Assembly: GCF_900177805.1 (NCBI RefSeq)
Contig: NZ_FXAX01000002.1
Location: 496,001 to 560,000, forward strand
Direction: 5' to 3'
Length of the DNA: 64,000 nucleotides
Source: Fibrobacter sp. UWB13
Lineage (GTDB): Bacteria > Fibrobacterota > Fibrobacteria > Fibrobacterales > Fibrobacteraceae
Positions within the stretch are counted from its first letter, which is position 1. Each line of letters starts with the position of its first letter. Under the pieces are notes generated by a model that had not been told where the DNA came from, did not search any database, and was given only the letters and a program-made list of their open reading frames with translations. Below are positions 45,237-53,161 of this stretch, piece after piece. Position numbers and translations under genes: made by a program.

Positions 45237-45458
45237 CTATTCATGGACGACCCGTTCCTTCAAAGTGATAACGAATCCAAGAACCTGCAAAATTGCGAAA
45301 AGCACTTTAACGCTCGGATTTGCGCGCCCGCTCTCAATACCATTAACAGTACGCAGACTGACTCCCGACATTTCAGCGAGGTCGGCTTGAGATATATTCA
45401 GTTCCTTGCGTCTTTCAGCAATCAGCTTGCCCAAAGAAGATATTTCCGTCAAGTCCAT
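45237..45458 (-). CDS. hipB: HipB-like antitoxin (XRE-family HTH regulator)
   Basis: This 73-residue helix-turn-helix protein has LGKLIAERRKELNISQADLA and EMSGVSLRTVNGIESGRANP, a classical Cro/CI/HipB fold. In a HipBA toxin-antitoxin module it neutralises HipA and represses the operon from palindromic sites. Two identical 12-bp palindromes lie upstream, at 20 and 83 bases. The downstream toxin gene is only a remnant, so this protein may now be an orphan antitoxin or regulator. Confidence 0.85.
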   Translation of the reverse strand: MDLTEISSLGKLIAERRKELNISQADLAEMSGVSLRTVNGIESGRANPSVKVLFAILQVLGFVITLKERVVHE

Positions 45459-45477
45459 CGTTTCAACCTCAAATTAC

Positions 45478-45489
45478 GCAATATATTGC
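45478..45489. promoter_or_regulatory. HipB operator, site 1
   Basis: GCAATATATTGC is a perfect 12-bp palindrome 20 bases upstream of the hipB start. An identical copy is at 45541-45552, 63 bases away (about six helical turns), which suits cooperative binding by a dimeric repressor. Confidence 0.75.
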
Positions 45490-45540
45490 CTATTTTCTAG
45501 TAAAAATACTACAAACAGCACAATTCGCCAACTATAACGT

Positions 45541-45552
45541 GCAATATATTGC
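45541..45552. promoter_or_regulatory. HipB operator, site 2
   Basis: Second perfect copy of GCAATATATTGC, 83 bases upstream of the hipB start. Confidence 0.75.
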
Positions 45553-45665
45553 GCAAATCAGCCATCAAAAAAGTAATTACTTCGCAAACGTAAACAGGAT
45601 TGCGGTGATAATTATAGCAGCGATAAGGGTAAAACATGAACACATACTTAGAATGTACATTTTGA

Positions 45666-45687
45666 TTTTGACACTTTACTGTCAAAA
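45666..45687. terminator. Inverted repeat after the BspA-FISUMP gene
   Basis: TTTTGACA and TGTCAAAA form a perfect 8-bp inverted repeat with a 6-base loop, 33 bases beyond the stop of the minus-strand gene. It is rich in A/T and lacks a clear U tract, so it may be a weak terminator. Confidence 0.45.
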
Positions 45688-45719
45688 ATCAAAACGCATT
45701 GATTCTAAATCTATTTTCC

Positions 45720-48053
45720 TTAATCCTTTATGCAGCGAATGGAAAAATAGCAAGAGGAATATTTCCACCAATATGTTTCATCATGTTCACCATCACCAAA
45801 TTCACCGTCATTATCTATTTCAGGCAAATCATTACAATCACAACCTAGCCTCCAGAATTTATTTTCCCCTTTTTCCGAAAGCCAGTAGAAAGCATTTTTC
45901 CCCTTATTTTCAAAAATTTTGTAACAGCATTCTTCATCATCTTCGGAAACAATACGATAATCGCCATACAACCCTGACGGAACCGCATTAAAACCATAGA
46001 CATCCAAAGCATCATCCCAATTCTTCGCCCGTAATGCATCGGAAACGTCATAAATTTTACCGACAAGTTCAAACATTTCGTTCAGTTCTTTTTCAGAAGG
46101 CAAATGCCACCCTGGAGGACATGCCGCATTCGCAACCTCCCTGCTATAAAGCCTGCCATATTCAGCAACACTTTCCGGATCCTTGTCATAAGCCAAGCTG
46201 CCACCTTTTAGTGGACGGTATCTCAGATTTTCAGCCATCCAAATACGATTTCCAATCCTGCAAGTTTTATAGACTTCGCCATCACGCGGGTCCGTAAACG
46301 GTTTGCAAAGCAACTCCTGCACTTCTTCATCGCTAAACTTTGAATTGGTAAACATGTCGTCAATATTTGAGGCAAACGTCCACTTTGAAAGATTCCCATG
46401 GAACTCAGAACCCTGAAACATGCAACTCATATTCTTTACTTTAGAAACGTTCCATCGGCTAATATCTCCATTGAACGTAGAGAATTCAAACATACCTTCC
46501 ATATTCAAAACATTAGACACATCCCATTTGGAAATATCCTCATTGAAAGTCGAACCACTAAACATTGAGGACATATCTTTCACATGCCCTACATTCCAAT
46601 GCGACAACGCCGATTTTACCTCAACACCCCTACTGAACATCCCGCTCATATTTTCAACATTGGAAACATCCCACTTAGACAAATCCCCCTTAAAAGAGGA
46701 ATTACTGAACATTTCCTTCATGTTTTTCACCTTGGAAACATTCCACTTGGACAAATCAACATTTAATCGTGATCCTTGGAACATCGCTTCCATGTCAGTC
46801 ACATTAGAGACATCCCACCCGCTAATATCAAGGCTACAGACAACATCATCTTTAGAATCTACATCATTTCCAAAACAATCATCATTTCCAAAACCATCAT
46901 CACCAGAAAACCACCATTCGAACAGATGGCTCATATCCGTTACTTTTGATACATCTATAAAATTGAGGTCTATTGTCATTGTTTTAAAATCAATTGTCGT
47001 TGTTTTAAATTCAATTGTCGTTTCATTGAAATAATACGAATCAATCCACTTACGAACCACATCAAGAACAGTCTTTAGTTCCTCGCGATTTTTCGGTTTG
47101 GCATTTAGATTTTTGCGCATAACCTTATCAAATACTACACCACAATCTTCAGAAGAACATCCGCAAACTACGTCCGGGTGTATAGTGCAAATAGATTTAC
47201 GAAGGTCCCAATTTGAGACATCTCCAATATTCCATTTTTTTTCTACCGCAAAACCACAATCCAAAAATTCGGTCATATCAGAGACGTTTGAAACATTCCA
47301 TTTAGACAGATCACATTGTAAATCAACATCGTAGAACATCCTACGCATGTTTGTCACACTGGACACATCCCATTTGGAAACATCGCCATTAAACTTGGAA
47401 CCGTCAAACATGGATTCCATATTTTCAACTTTAGACACGTCCCATTCCGACACATCACCATTGAACTTTGAATAATAAAACAGCGTCCGCATATTTTCTA
47501 CACGGCTAACATTCCATTTGGATATATCACCATTAAATTCGGAACAATAAAACAGGCTACGCATATTGGTAACATTTGAAACATTCCAACTACTTATGTC
47601 TCCATTGAATTTTGAGGACGAAAAGCAGCCTTCCATAACGATTACATTAGAAACATCCCACTTGCTGACATCGCCATTAAACTTGGATTCACGGAACATC
47701 TTTTCCATCGTGGTTACTTTGGATACATCCCACTTGCTAATATCACCATTAAACTCCGTTTCTTCAAACAGGTGACTCATATCAGTCACTTGAGAAACAT
47801 CCCACTTGCTGATATCGCCATTAAACTTAGATTTGCGGAACATACTATCCATCGTAGTTACTTTGGATACATTCCACTTGCTAATATCACCATTAAACTC
47901 CGTTTCTTCGAACAGATGACTCATATCAGTCACTTGAGAAACATCAATAAAGTTCAGGTCACAAGAAACACCTTTCTTAGCGATAGCCTTATCAATCAAT
48001 TTTTTAAGGTGTTCCTTATCTTTTGCCTTTTTTCTTGTGAGAAATTCGAACAT
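45720..48053 (-). CDS. BspA-like repeat protein fused to a FISUMP domain
   Basis: This 777-residue protein starts MFEFLTRKKAKDKEHLKKLI and has [18 protein letters not shown], then about 18 units of the 24-residue type in two arrays. The break contains a region of acidic and Asn-rich linkers (SGDDGFGNDDCFGNDVDSKD). The C-terminal ~180 residues form a Fibrobacter succinogenes major paralogous (FISUMP) domain: YKTCRIGNRIWMAENLRYRP, CPPGWHLPSEKELNEMFELV, and a final FSIRCIKD. FISUMP domains usually sit on exported lipoproteins, yet no signal is seen here. AAAGGAA precedes the start chosen at 48053. Confidence 0.88.
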   Translation of the reverse strand: MFEFLTRKKAKDKEHLKKLIDKAIAKKGVSCDLNFIDVSQVTDMSHLFEETEFNGDISKWNVSKVTTMDSMFRKSKFNGDISKWDVSQVTDMSHLFEETEFNGDISKWDVSKVTTMEKMFRESKFNGDVSKWDVSNVIVMEGCFSSSKFNGDISSWNVSNVTNMRSLFYCSEFNGDISKWNVSRVENMRTLFYYSKFNGDVSEWDVSKVENMESMFDGSKFNGDVSKWDVSSVTNMRRMFYDVDLQCDLSKWNVSNVSDMTEFLDCGFAVEKKWNIGDVSNWDLRKSICTIHPDVVCGCSSEDCGVVFDKVMRKNLNAKPKNREELKTVLDVVRKWIDSYYFNETTIEFKTTTIDFKTMTIDLNFIDVSKVTDMSHLFEWWFSGDDGFGNDDCFGNDVDSKDDVVCSLDISGWDVSNVTDMEAMFQGSRLNVDLSKWNVSKVKNMKEMFSNSSFKGDLSKWDVSNVENMSGMFSRGVEVKSALSHWNVGHVKDMSSMFSGSTFNEDISKWDVSNVLNMEGMFEFSTFNGDISRWNVSKVKNMSCMFQGSEFHGNLSKWTFASNIDDMFTNSKFSDEEVQELLCKPFTDPRDGEVYKTCRIGNRIWMAENLRYRPLKGGSLAYDKDPESVAEYGRLYSREVANAACPPGWHLPSEKELNEMFELVGKIYDVSDALRAKNWDDALDVYGFNAVPSGLYGDYRIVSEDDEECCYKIFENKGKNAFYWLSEKGENKFWRLGCDCNDLPEIDNDGEFGDGEHDETYWWKYSSCYFSIRCIKD

Positions 48054-48075
48054 ACGTATTCCTTTTATTATACCA

Positions 48076-48115
48076 CAAAAAGGCGAATACATTGCCATAC
48101 AATGCATTCACCTTT
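48076..48115 (-). terminator. Terminator of small gene, copy 1
   Basis: On the minus strand a 16-bp stem (AAAGGTGAATGCATTG with its partner, two G-U pairs) with a 5-base loop is followed by five T. It lies about 20 bases after the stop of the small gene at 48138. Confidence 0.85.
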
Positions 48116-48137
48116 CCAAGATTGTTATATATTGATT

Positions 48138-48290
48138 CTAACGTTTAAGCGTCGTAATCCTCTTGGCAGCCCCATTCCACTTGGCTTCAAACATATCTTC
48201 TGCCACACCCTGAGTAGGTGCTTCAACAACCTCCTTAAGGAGAATGCCCAGCTTATTTTTCAGCATATAATGAATCTCATATTTAGCCAT
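48138..48290 (-). CDS. Small protein of 50 residues, tandem copy 1
   Basis: The gene encodes MAKYEIHYMLKNKLGILLKE, then VVEAPTQGVAEDMFEAKWNG and AAKRITTLKR. A GAGGTAATA ribosome binding site lies upstream. The protein is highly charged with no signal peptide. It looks like a compact alpha/beta fold (EIHYML ... GILLKEVVEA). I do not recognise it. The second copy at 48442-48594 differs by one residue. Confidence 0.75.
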   Translation of the reverse strand: MAKYEIHYMLKNKLGILLKEVVEAPTQGVAEDMFEAKWNGAAKRITTLKR

Positions 48291-48380
48291 ATTATTACCT
48301 CTTTCGCTCATTAATAGGAGTCCATTCCTGTAGAGCGTTATACAACAATGGACCTGATTAATTTTTATTACTTGTACTAC

Positions 48381-48419
48381 AAAAAGGCGAATACATTGCC
48401 ATACAACGCATTTACCTTT
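48381..48419 (-). terminator. Terminator of small gene, copy 2
   Basis: Same hairpin as copy 1 with two base differences in one arm; one is a compensating G-U and one breaks a pair. It is followed by T5. Confidence 0.75.
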
Positions 48420-48441
48420 CCAAGATTGTTATATATTGATT

Positions 48442-48594
48442 CTAACGTTTAAGCGTCGTAATCCTCTTGGCAGCCCCATTCCACTTGGCTTCAAACATAT
48501 CTTCTGCCACACCCTGAGTAGGCGCTTCAACAATCTCCTTAAGGAGAATGCCCAGCTTATTTTTCAGCATATAATGAATCTCATATTTAGCCAT
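48442..48594 (-). CDS. Small protein of 50 residues, tandem copy 2
   Basis: It is identical to copy 1 except KEIVEAP in place of KEVVEAP. Both copies keep the same start, ribosome binding site and terminator, so both are probably expressed. No function can be assigned. Confidence 0.75.
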   Translation of the reverse strand: MAKYEIHYMLKNKLGILLKEIVEAPTQGVAEDMFEAKWNGAAKRITTLKR

Positions 48595-48756
48595 ATTATT
48601 ACCTCTTTCGCTCATTAATAGGAGTCCATTCCTGTAGAGCGTTATACAACAATGGACCTAATTATTTTTTATTACTTATACCACTTAGACAAATCAAAGT
48701 TTTTAGATAGTTTATTTTTCTGCTTCGTTTTTTTCTCCTTGGTGGATAAATTCCAA

Positions 48757-50163
48757 TTAATTTTTTAAAGACACTTTAAAGAGTTCTCTTTCTTGACGAA
48801 CCATCCCGTCCAATTTATCTAGCGCAACCTTAATCAGGTCCGAAAGTTGGTTTTGTGTAACATCATCGGCAATTTCAACATAGACATACTTGAAGTCGCC
48901 AAAACTGAGTAACTTTTGAGGATTATATTCCGATTCAGCTAAGACCTCATCGCCTAACACGACCTTAGTGGGCATAGCATTTTCAAGCTCCCGAACCGTG
49001 CAAGCCTTATCAATGCCTGCAAATTTAAGTTCCAAAAGTGTATCGTACTTAACTTGATTGAGCTTGTCCTCAAATTCGTCGCCATCAAAATTTGCCCACT
49101 TGCACCCTTTTTTCGGCGAAGGTTCTACATAAAAACGAAATTGCCTATTCTGAATTTGCACACCATATACAATATCGCTTCCGTCAAGCAAAAAGCACTT
49201 ATACCCCATCAATCCGGCTTCGTGACCATAACCAGATTCAGGCTCAACTCGCACATCCTTTTTCTCAATAACAAATTCACGCATTTTATTTACCATAGCA
49301 CTAAACCAAAGCTTTTCATAAAAATCCCGCAAACGAATGGACTCCAGTTTTTGAGCGAAGGACTCATCCGGGAAAACAGCACCTTCTTCTTCGATAGGAT
49401 CACTTATTTTTCGCCTAGTCATTAACATGAGCTTACGAATAAGGCTTCCGTAATCTTTGACATATTGAAGAGTGAAAGCATCTTTTGCCTTGCTCCTTTT
49501 ATACTGAGCAACAAAACCCATCTTGTCCGAGAAATTTTCATAACTCACCAAATTCCAAGGTTCATGGATTTCGGTAAAATTGTGCGTAAAGACCTGCAAC
49601 GAATAATGAGGCGCAAGCAAATAAAACGTCGTGTTCTGCTCATTTATATTGACGTTATTCTTCCCTGCTCCATAAATAAATTTCAGCCCTTTGCAAACCT
49701 TGTTATGATATTCTTCAAGTTGGTTCTTATTGGGAATAGCCTTGAATTTATTTTCAATGACCGTAAACCGGCAGCACTCCTTAAAAACACGGAGAATTTC
49801 ATCCCACTTGCTCTGAAGAGCATTTTCGCCAACACATTTTAACGAAAGCGGAGCACTAGCACTACGCAACCATCCCAACAGCAACTGCCCTGCATTATCG
49901 TTCTTTAGCAACTCATACTGTGATTCTTCCAAAAATGCAATGAGGAGGTCAAAATTTTGGAATTCACGAAATACAGATACCACTCGGTATTTTTTCCGTT
50001 CATTTCCTTCCGTTTTCGGACCTATCCACTTAGCAAGCTCGTCTGCTAGATAGCTCAGCAACACATCATCAGATTCACCCTGTTGCAGAAACATGCCCAG
50101 CATGTTACTATGGAAAAGTTCCTTGCTCCCGAGACTCGAATTGAATATTAAATTGGAACGCAA
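48757..50163 (-). CDS. PD-(D/E)XK nuclease-like protein, N-terminus unresolved
   Basis: From the TTG at 50163 it reads 468 residues beginning MRSNLIFNSSLGSKELFHSN. The region NFDLLIAFLEESQ then FTVIENKFKAIPNKNQLEEY fits a PD-(D/E)XK core (Asp, then Glu-x-Lys); residues after ~250 are unrecognised. The same frame is open and protein-like for 50 more codons upstream (EDAKILIKKQGAEYYWRNTA). It then meets a C10 tract: with nine C it would join an ATG at 50314 (MPKNRKSDTPPPQ). No Shine-Dalgarno is seen at that ATG. The true start is therefore uncertain and may depend on tract length. Confidence 0.65.
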   Translation of the reverse strand: MRSNLIFNSSLGSKELFHSNMLGMFLQQGESDDVLLSYLADELAKWIGPKTEGNERKKYRVVSVFREFQNFDLLIAFLEESQYELLKNDNAGQLLLGWLRSASAPLSLKCVGENALQSKWDEILRVFKECCRFTVIENKFKAIPNKNQLEEYHNKVCKGLKFIYGAGKNNVNINEQNTTFYLLAPHYSLQVFTHNFTEIHEPWNLVSYENFSDKMGFVAQYKRSKAKDAFTLQYVKDYGSLIRKLMLMTRRKISDPIEEEGAVFPDESFAQKLESIRLRDFYEKLWFSAMVNKMREFVIEKKDVRVEPESGYGHEAGLMGYKCFLLDGSDIVYGVQIQNRQFRFYVEPSPKKGCKWANFDGDEFEDKLNQVKYDTLLELKFAGIDKACTVRELENAMPTKVVLGDEVLAESEYNPQKLLSFGDFKYVYVEIADDVTQNQLSDLIKVALDKLDGMVRQERELFKVSLKN

Positions 50164-50279
50164 ATCATTTATAACTTGGTCCCATGCCGTATTACGCCAA
50201 TAATATTCCGCACCCTGTTTTTTAATAAGAATTTTCGCGTCTTCATGGACGCGATTTCTATGTAAATTGGAATTTACCT

Positions 50280-50289
50280 GGGGGGGGGG
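50280..50289. repeat. G10 homopolymer at the 5' end of the nuclease-like gene
   Basis: Ten G (C10 on the coding strand) separate an ATG at 50314 from the nuclease frame. From that ATG the frame is off by exactly one base with ten C and correct with nine. Confidence 0.9.
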
Positions 50290-50440
50290 TATCGGATTTT
50301 CTGTTCTTAGGCATACACAAAGAAATGTAGTTTAAAAAACAACAAACATGTAATTATCAAGAAAAATAATTTTAAAAATATTACACTTTTTAATGAAGAA
50401 CGTTTTTCCTTGCAATCAAGCAATTTCTATATTCCCCGTT

Positions 50441-51223
50441 ATGGATAGAGCACGCCGTCGCAAATTTGGACAGAACTTTCTCGATGTTGAAACCGCCACC
50501 GCCATCGCAGGCGATTTGCCTGCCGAAGCCGGCGAATTCGTCCTTGAGATTGGTCCCGGTCACGGCGCCCTCACGGAGCACTTGCTCAACCGCGGGCTAG
50601 AACTTACTGCTGTCGAAATTGACGAGCAGTGCGTTGAAGTCTTGAACGAAAAATTCAAAGATTACAAGAACTTCAACATTGTCAACATTGACTTTTTGAA
50701 GTTTGACTTGCAAGCATTTTTGGACGCACACGCAAAACCGTGGGTTACCGGCAACTTACCATACAACGTAAGCACAGCAATTATCGCAGGGCTTATGCCG
50801 CGTTTGCACTTGACCAAAGGCTTTATGGGAATGGTGCAGCTCGAAGTCGCCGAACGCATTTGCGCCGCGCCGTGCAGCAGCAATTACGGGAGCCTTTCCG
50901 TGCTCGTTTCAGCATTTGCAAACACGCAAATTTTGCGCAAGATTGGGCCGGAACATTTCACGCCAAAGCCGAATGTCGATAGCGCCACAATGCTTTTGAC
51001 ACCACGCGAAGACGCAATCCAGGCGCCCGACGGATTCTTTGACTTTGTGCGTACTGCCTTCACGCAAAAGCGAAAGACACTTGCGAATTCCTTCGGACGT
51101 AATTACGACAAGAAGAAAATCCAGGCAACCATTGAACTTTTGGATTGGCCGACGACCATCCGCGCCGAAGAACTCAGCCCCGAGCAGTTCCTGAATTTCT
51201 ACAAGGCATTTAAAGGTGAATAA
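50441..51223 (+). CDS. rsmA: 16S rRNA dimethyladenosine transferase RsmA (KsgA)
   Basis: It dimethylates two adjacent adenines in the 3' hairpin of 16S rRNA during 30S maturation. The protein begins RRRKFGQNFLDVETATAIAG, then has the SAM-binding motif VLEIGPGHGALTEHLL, TAVEIDEQCVEV and the catalytic NLPY element (VTGNLPYNVSTAIIAGLMPR). The 260-residue version starting at 50441 has the usual short N-terminus. A longer frame from 50393 adds 16 residues not typical of the family. The plus-strand gene begins a housekeeping block. Confidence 0.95.
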   Translation: MDRARRRKFGQNFLDVETATAIAGDLPAEAGEFVLEIGPGHGALTEHLLNRGLELTAVEIDEQCVEVLNEKFKDYKNFNIVNIDFLKFDLQAFLDAHAKPWVTGNLPYNVSTAIIAGLMPRLHLTKGFMGMVQLEVAERICAAPCSSNYGSLSVLVSAFANTQILRKIGPEHFTPKPNVDSATMLLTPREDAIQAPDGFFDFVRTAFTQKRKTLANSFGRNYDKKKIQATIELLDWPTTIRAEELSPEQFLNFYKAFKGE

Positions 51224-51245
51224 GGAGATGCCCGCAAAAGGCATT

Positions 51246-51275
51246 GTCATCCTGGAGCCGAAGGCGATAGGAACC
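51246..51275. repeat. Dispersed 30-bp hairpin repeat, copy 2
   Basis: Inverted copy of the repeat at 7219-7248 (two differences), sitting 22 bases after rsmA and just before the MBL-fold gene. Confidence 0.6.
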
Positions 51276-51285
51276 ATAAGAGAAA

Positions 51286-52079
51286 ATGAAAATTAAGATT
51301 CTCATAGACAACATCAGCTGTTCCAAAAAGCAATTAAAAGGCGAATGGGGACTTTGCGTCTACACCGAATTCAACGGCAAAAGCATTCTGCTCGATACAG
51401 GAGCGTCCACGCAATTCGCCAAGAACGCCGCCATCATGGGGATTGACATTTCCAAAATCGATGCAGGCGTCTTAAGCCATGCGCATTACGATCACGCCAA
51501 ATTCTACTTGCGTGATGCCGCCCGCGAAAACTGCTACCATACGCACAAGTTCTTAAAGTTTTTCACCTATCAAGAATACATCGGCATTTACAAAGGAACA
51601 CTCAAAAAGAACGCCAACCGCATTGTATTCGTCAACGGCGACTGCGAAATTCTCCCGGGAGTCACTCTCGTCGGTCACAAGACTCCAAACCTCGATGAAA
51701 TTGGCAAACGCGCCCACATGAGCGTCAAAGAAAACGGCAAATACCGCCCCGACAGTTTCGACCACGAACAAAGTCTAGTCTTTGATACGCCCAAGGGCCT
51801 CTTCATCATGAACAGCTGTAGCCACGGTGGCGCCGACAACATCATCAAGGAAATCGAAGCAACATTCCCCGGCAAGCAAATTTACGCCATCCTCGGCGGG
51901 TTCCATTTATTCCGCACACCCGATGACCGCGTAAAAGCATTCGCCGAACGCCTCCGCGAATTGAACGTTCAAAAATCTACACAGGGCATTGCACCGGGCA
52001 ACGCGCCTACGAGATTTTGCACGATGTGCTCGGCGACAAAGTCGCACAAATGCACACCGGCATGGAAATTGAGGTGTAG
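51286..52079 (+). pseudogene. Metallo-beta-lactamase-fold hydrolase, frame broken near the 3' end
   Basis: It starts MKIKILIDNISCSKKQLKGE and has the metal motif LSHAHYDHA and NSCSHGGADNIIKEIE, typical of MBL-fold hydrolases of the ribofuranosylaminobenzene-phosphate-synthase-like type. In the frame as given, the end (QKSTQGIAPGNAPTRFC...) is nonsense. Adding one A to the A5 run at 51971-51975 restores KIYTGHCTGQRAYEILHDVL and a stop at 52079, with the conserved GHCTG metal ligand and a total of 264 residues. The gene is therefore either a fresh frameshift or, more likely, an assembly error. Confidence 0.85.
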
Positions 52080-52084
52080 AGTTC

Positions 52085-52879
52085 CTAAGCGGGATCGTTT
52101 ACCGGCTTAGAATAGTCACGCTCTCCAAACAAAGCCGTTCCCACGCGAATCATCGTAGAGCCTTCTTCGATGGCGACTTCCAAATCAAGCGTCATGCCCA
52201 TCGAAAGCTGATCGAACTTCGCAAAGGCGCCACCTTTAGCAAGGAACTTGTCGCGCAGCCCACGCAAGAACGCAAAGCACTCGCGAGAATCTTCCGGAAC
52301 ACCCGTGTTCTTGCCAATCGTCATGAGGCCGCGGAAACGCAAATGCGGGAAGTTTTCGCTCTTGCCGTCATCAGTGGCAGCGCCCGCTTTTGCCGCAAGA
52401 TCGTTCAAGAAAGCTTCAGCCTCATGCACGTCCAAGCCGCTCTTCGTTTCTTCTTCGCCCGCATTCACCTGGAACAAAATGTCGAGAACTTTTCCCTGAC
52501 CATTTGCAGCTGCAGCGCAAACCTTCTCCAACTTTTCCACCGCTTCGATACTTGCAATGGAATGGATGCAGTCGGCTACAAGTGCAGCCTTCTTGAGCTT
52601 GTTACTTTGCACAGGACCAATTACATGGCAACGCACGCGGCTCCCGTCCTTTGCCGTACGCGGCTCGGAGAACTTGAGTTCGGCTTCTTGCACGCGGTTT
52701 TCGCCAAAGTCCGTTGCACCCAAAGCAATCGCATTTTCCACAGCTTCTGCCGGGTGGAACTTGCTCACCCACACAAGCTTAACCGAATCACGGCTGCGAC
52801 CCGCAATCTTGCAAGCCTCGCCAATCCTTGCTTCGAGAGCTGCAAGGTGCTCGCGCATTTCATCAAGTGTGAATTCCAT
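52085..52879 (-). CDS. YggS/PROSC-family PLP homeostasis protein
   Basis: This 264-residue protein binds pyridoxal 5'-phosphate and buffers its free pool; no catalytic reaction is established for the family. The PLP lysine is in VKLVWVSKFHPAEAVENA. Other hallmarks are DFGENRVQEAELKF, CHVIGPVQSNKLKK, and the phosphate-binding SMGMTLDLEVAIEEGSTMIR with VGTALFGERDY. It converges with the MBL-fold gene (5-base gap). The upstream gap of 282 bases holds a low-complexity tract and the promoter region of the PIN gene. Confidence 0.93.
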   Translation of the reverse strand: MEFTLDEMREHLAALEARIGEACKIAGRSRDSVKLVWVSKFHPAEAVENAIALGATDFGENRVQEAELKFSEPRTAKDGSRVRCHVIGPVQSNKLKKAALVADCIHSIASIEAVEKLEKVCAAAANGQGKVLDILFQVNAGEEETKSGLDVHEAEAFLNDLAAKAGAATDDGKSENFPHLRFRGLMTIGKNTGVPEDSRECFAFLRGLRDKFLAKGGAFAKFDQLSMGMTLDLEVAIEEGSTMIRVGTALFGERDYSKPVNDPA

Positions 52880-53114
52880 AGTTTTAGTAGACCGTTAGAA
52901 GTTGGAAGTAGACAGTGATTAGTGATTATGTTTTTCAGTTAAAAGATAATAAATCCTTTTCGGCCTAATATTAAAAAATTTATTCGCCAGTTAATATACT
53001 ACTCTTCTCAAAAAGATTTTTATAAATTACAAAGTACCAGTATCAACATACTGGATTTTGCTATATCCTTTCTTATATCTTTTCCTAAATCCTTAGCTAT
53101 ATCGTTTGCTAGAT

Positions 53115-53152
53115 GAATCGGCACTCCGATTCAATTTAATCAACTATATAAT
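53115..53152 (+). promoter_or_regulatory. Promoter/operator region of the PIN toxin pair
   Basis: GAATCGG and CCGATTC (53115-53132) form a perfect 7-bp inverted repeat with a 4-base loop at the -35 position. A consensus TATAAT follows at 53147-53152, close to the start at 53162. It is a candidate operator for autoregulation by the downstream pair. Confidence 0.6.
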
Positions 53153-53161
53153 CTAAAGGAT

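Larger units (their letters stand above)
48071..48680 (-). repeat. Tandem duplication of a 304-bp unit
   Basis: Two copies (about 48071-48374 and 48375-48680) are almost identical. Each carries a ribosome binding site, a 50-codon gene and a strong hairpin terminator. Differences are few and partly synonymous, which indicates a recent duplication under constraint. Confidence 0.9.
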
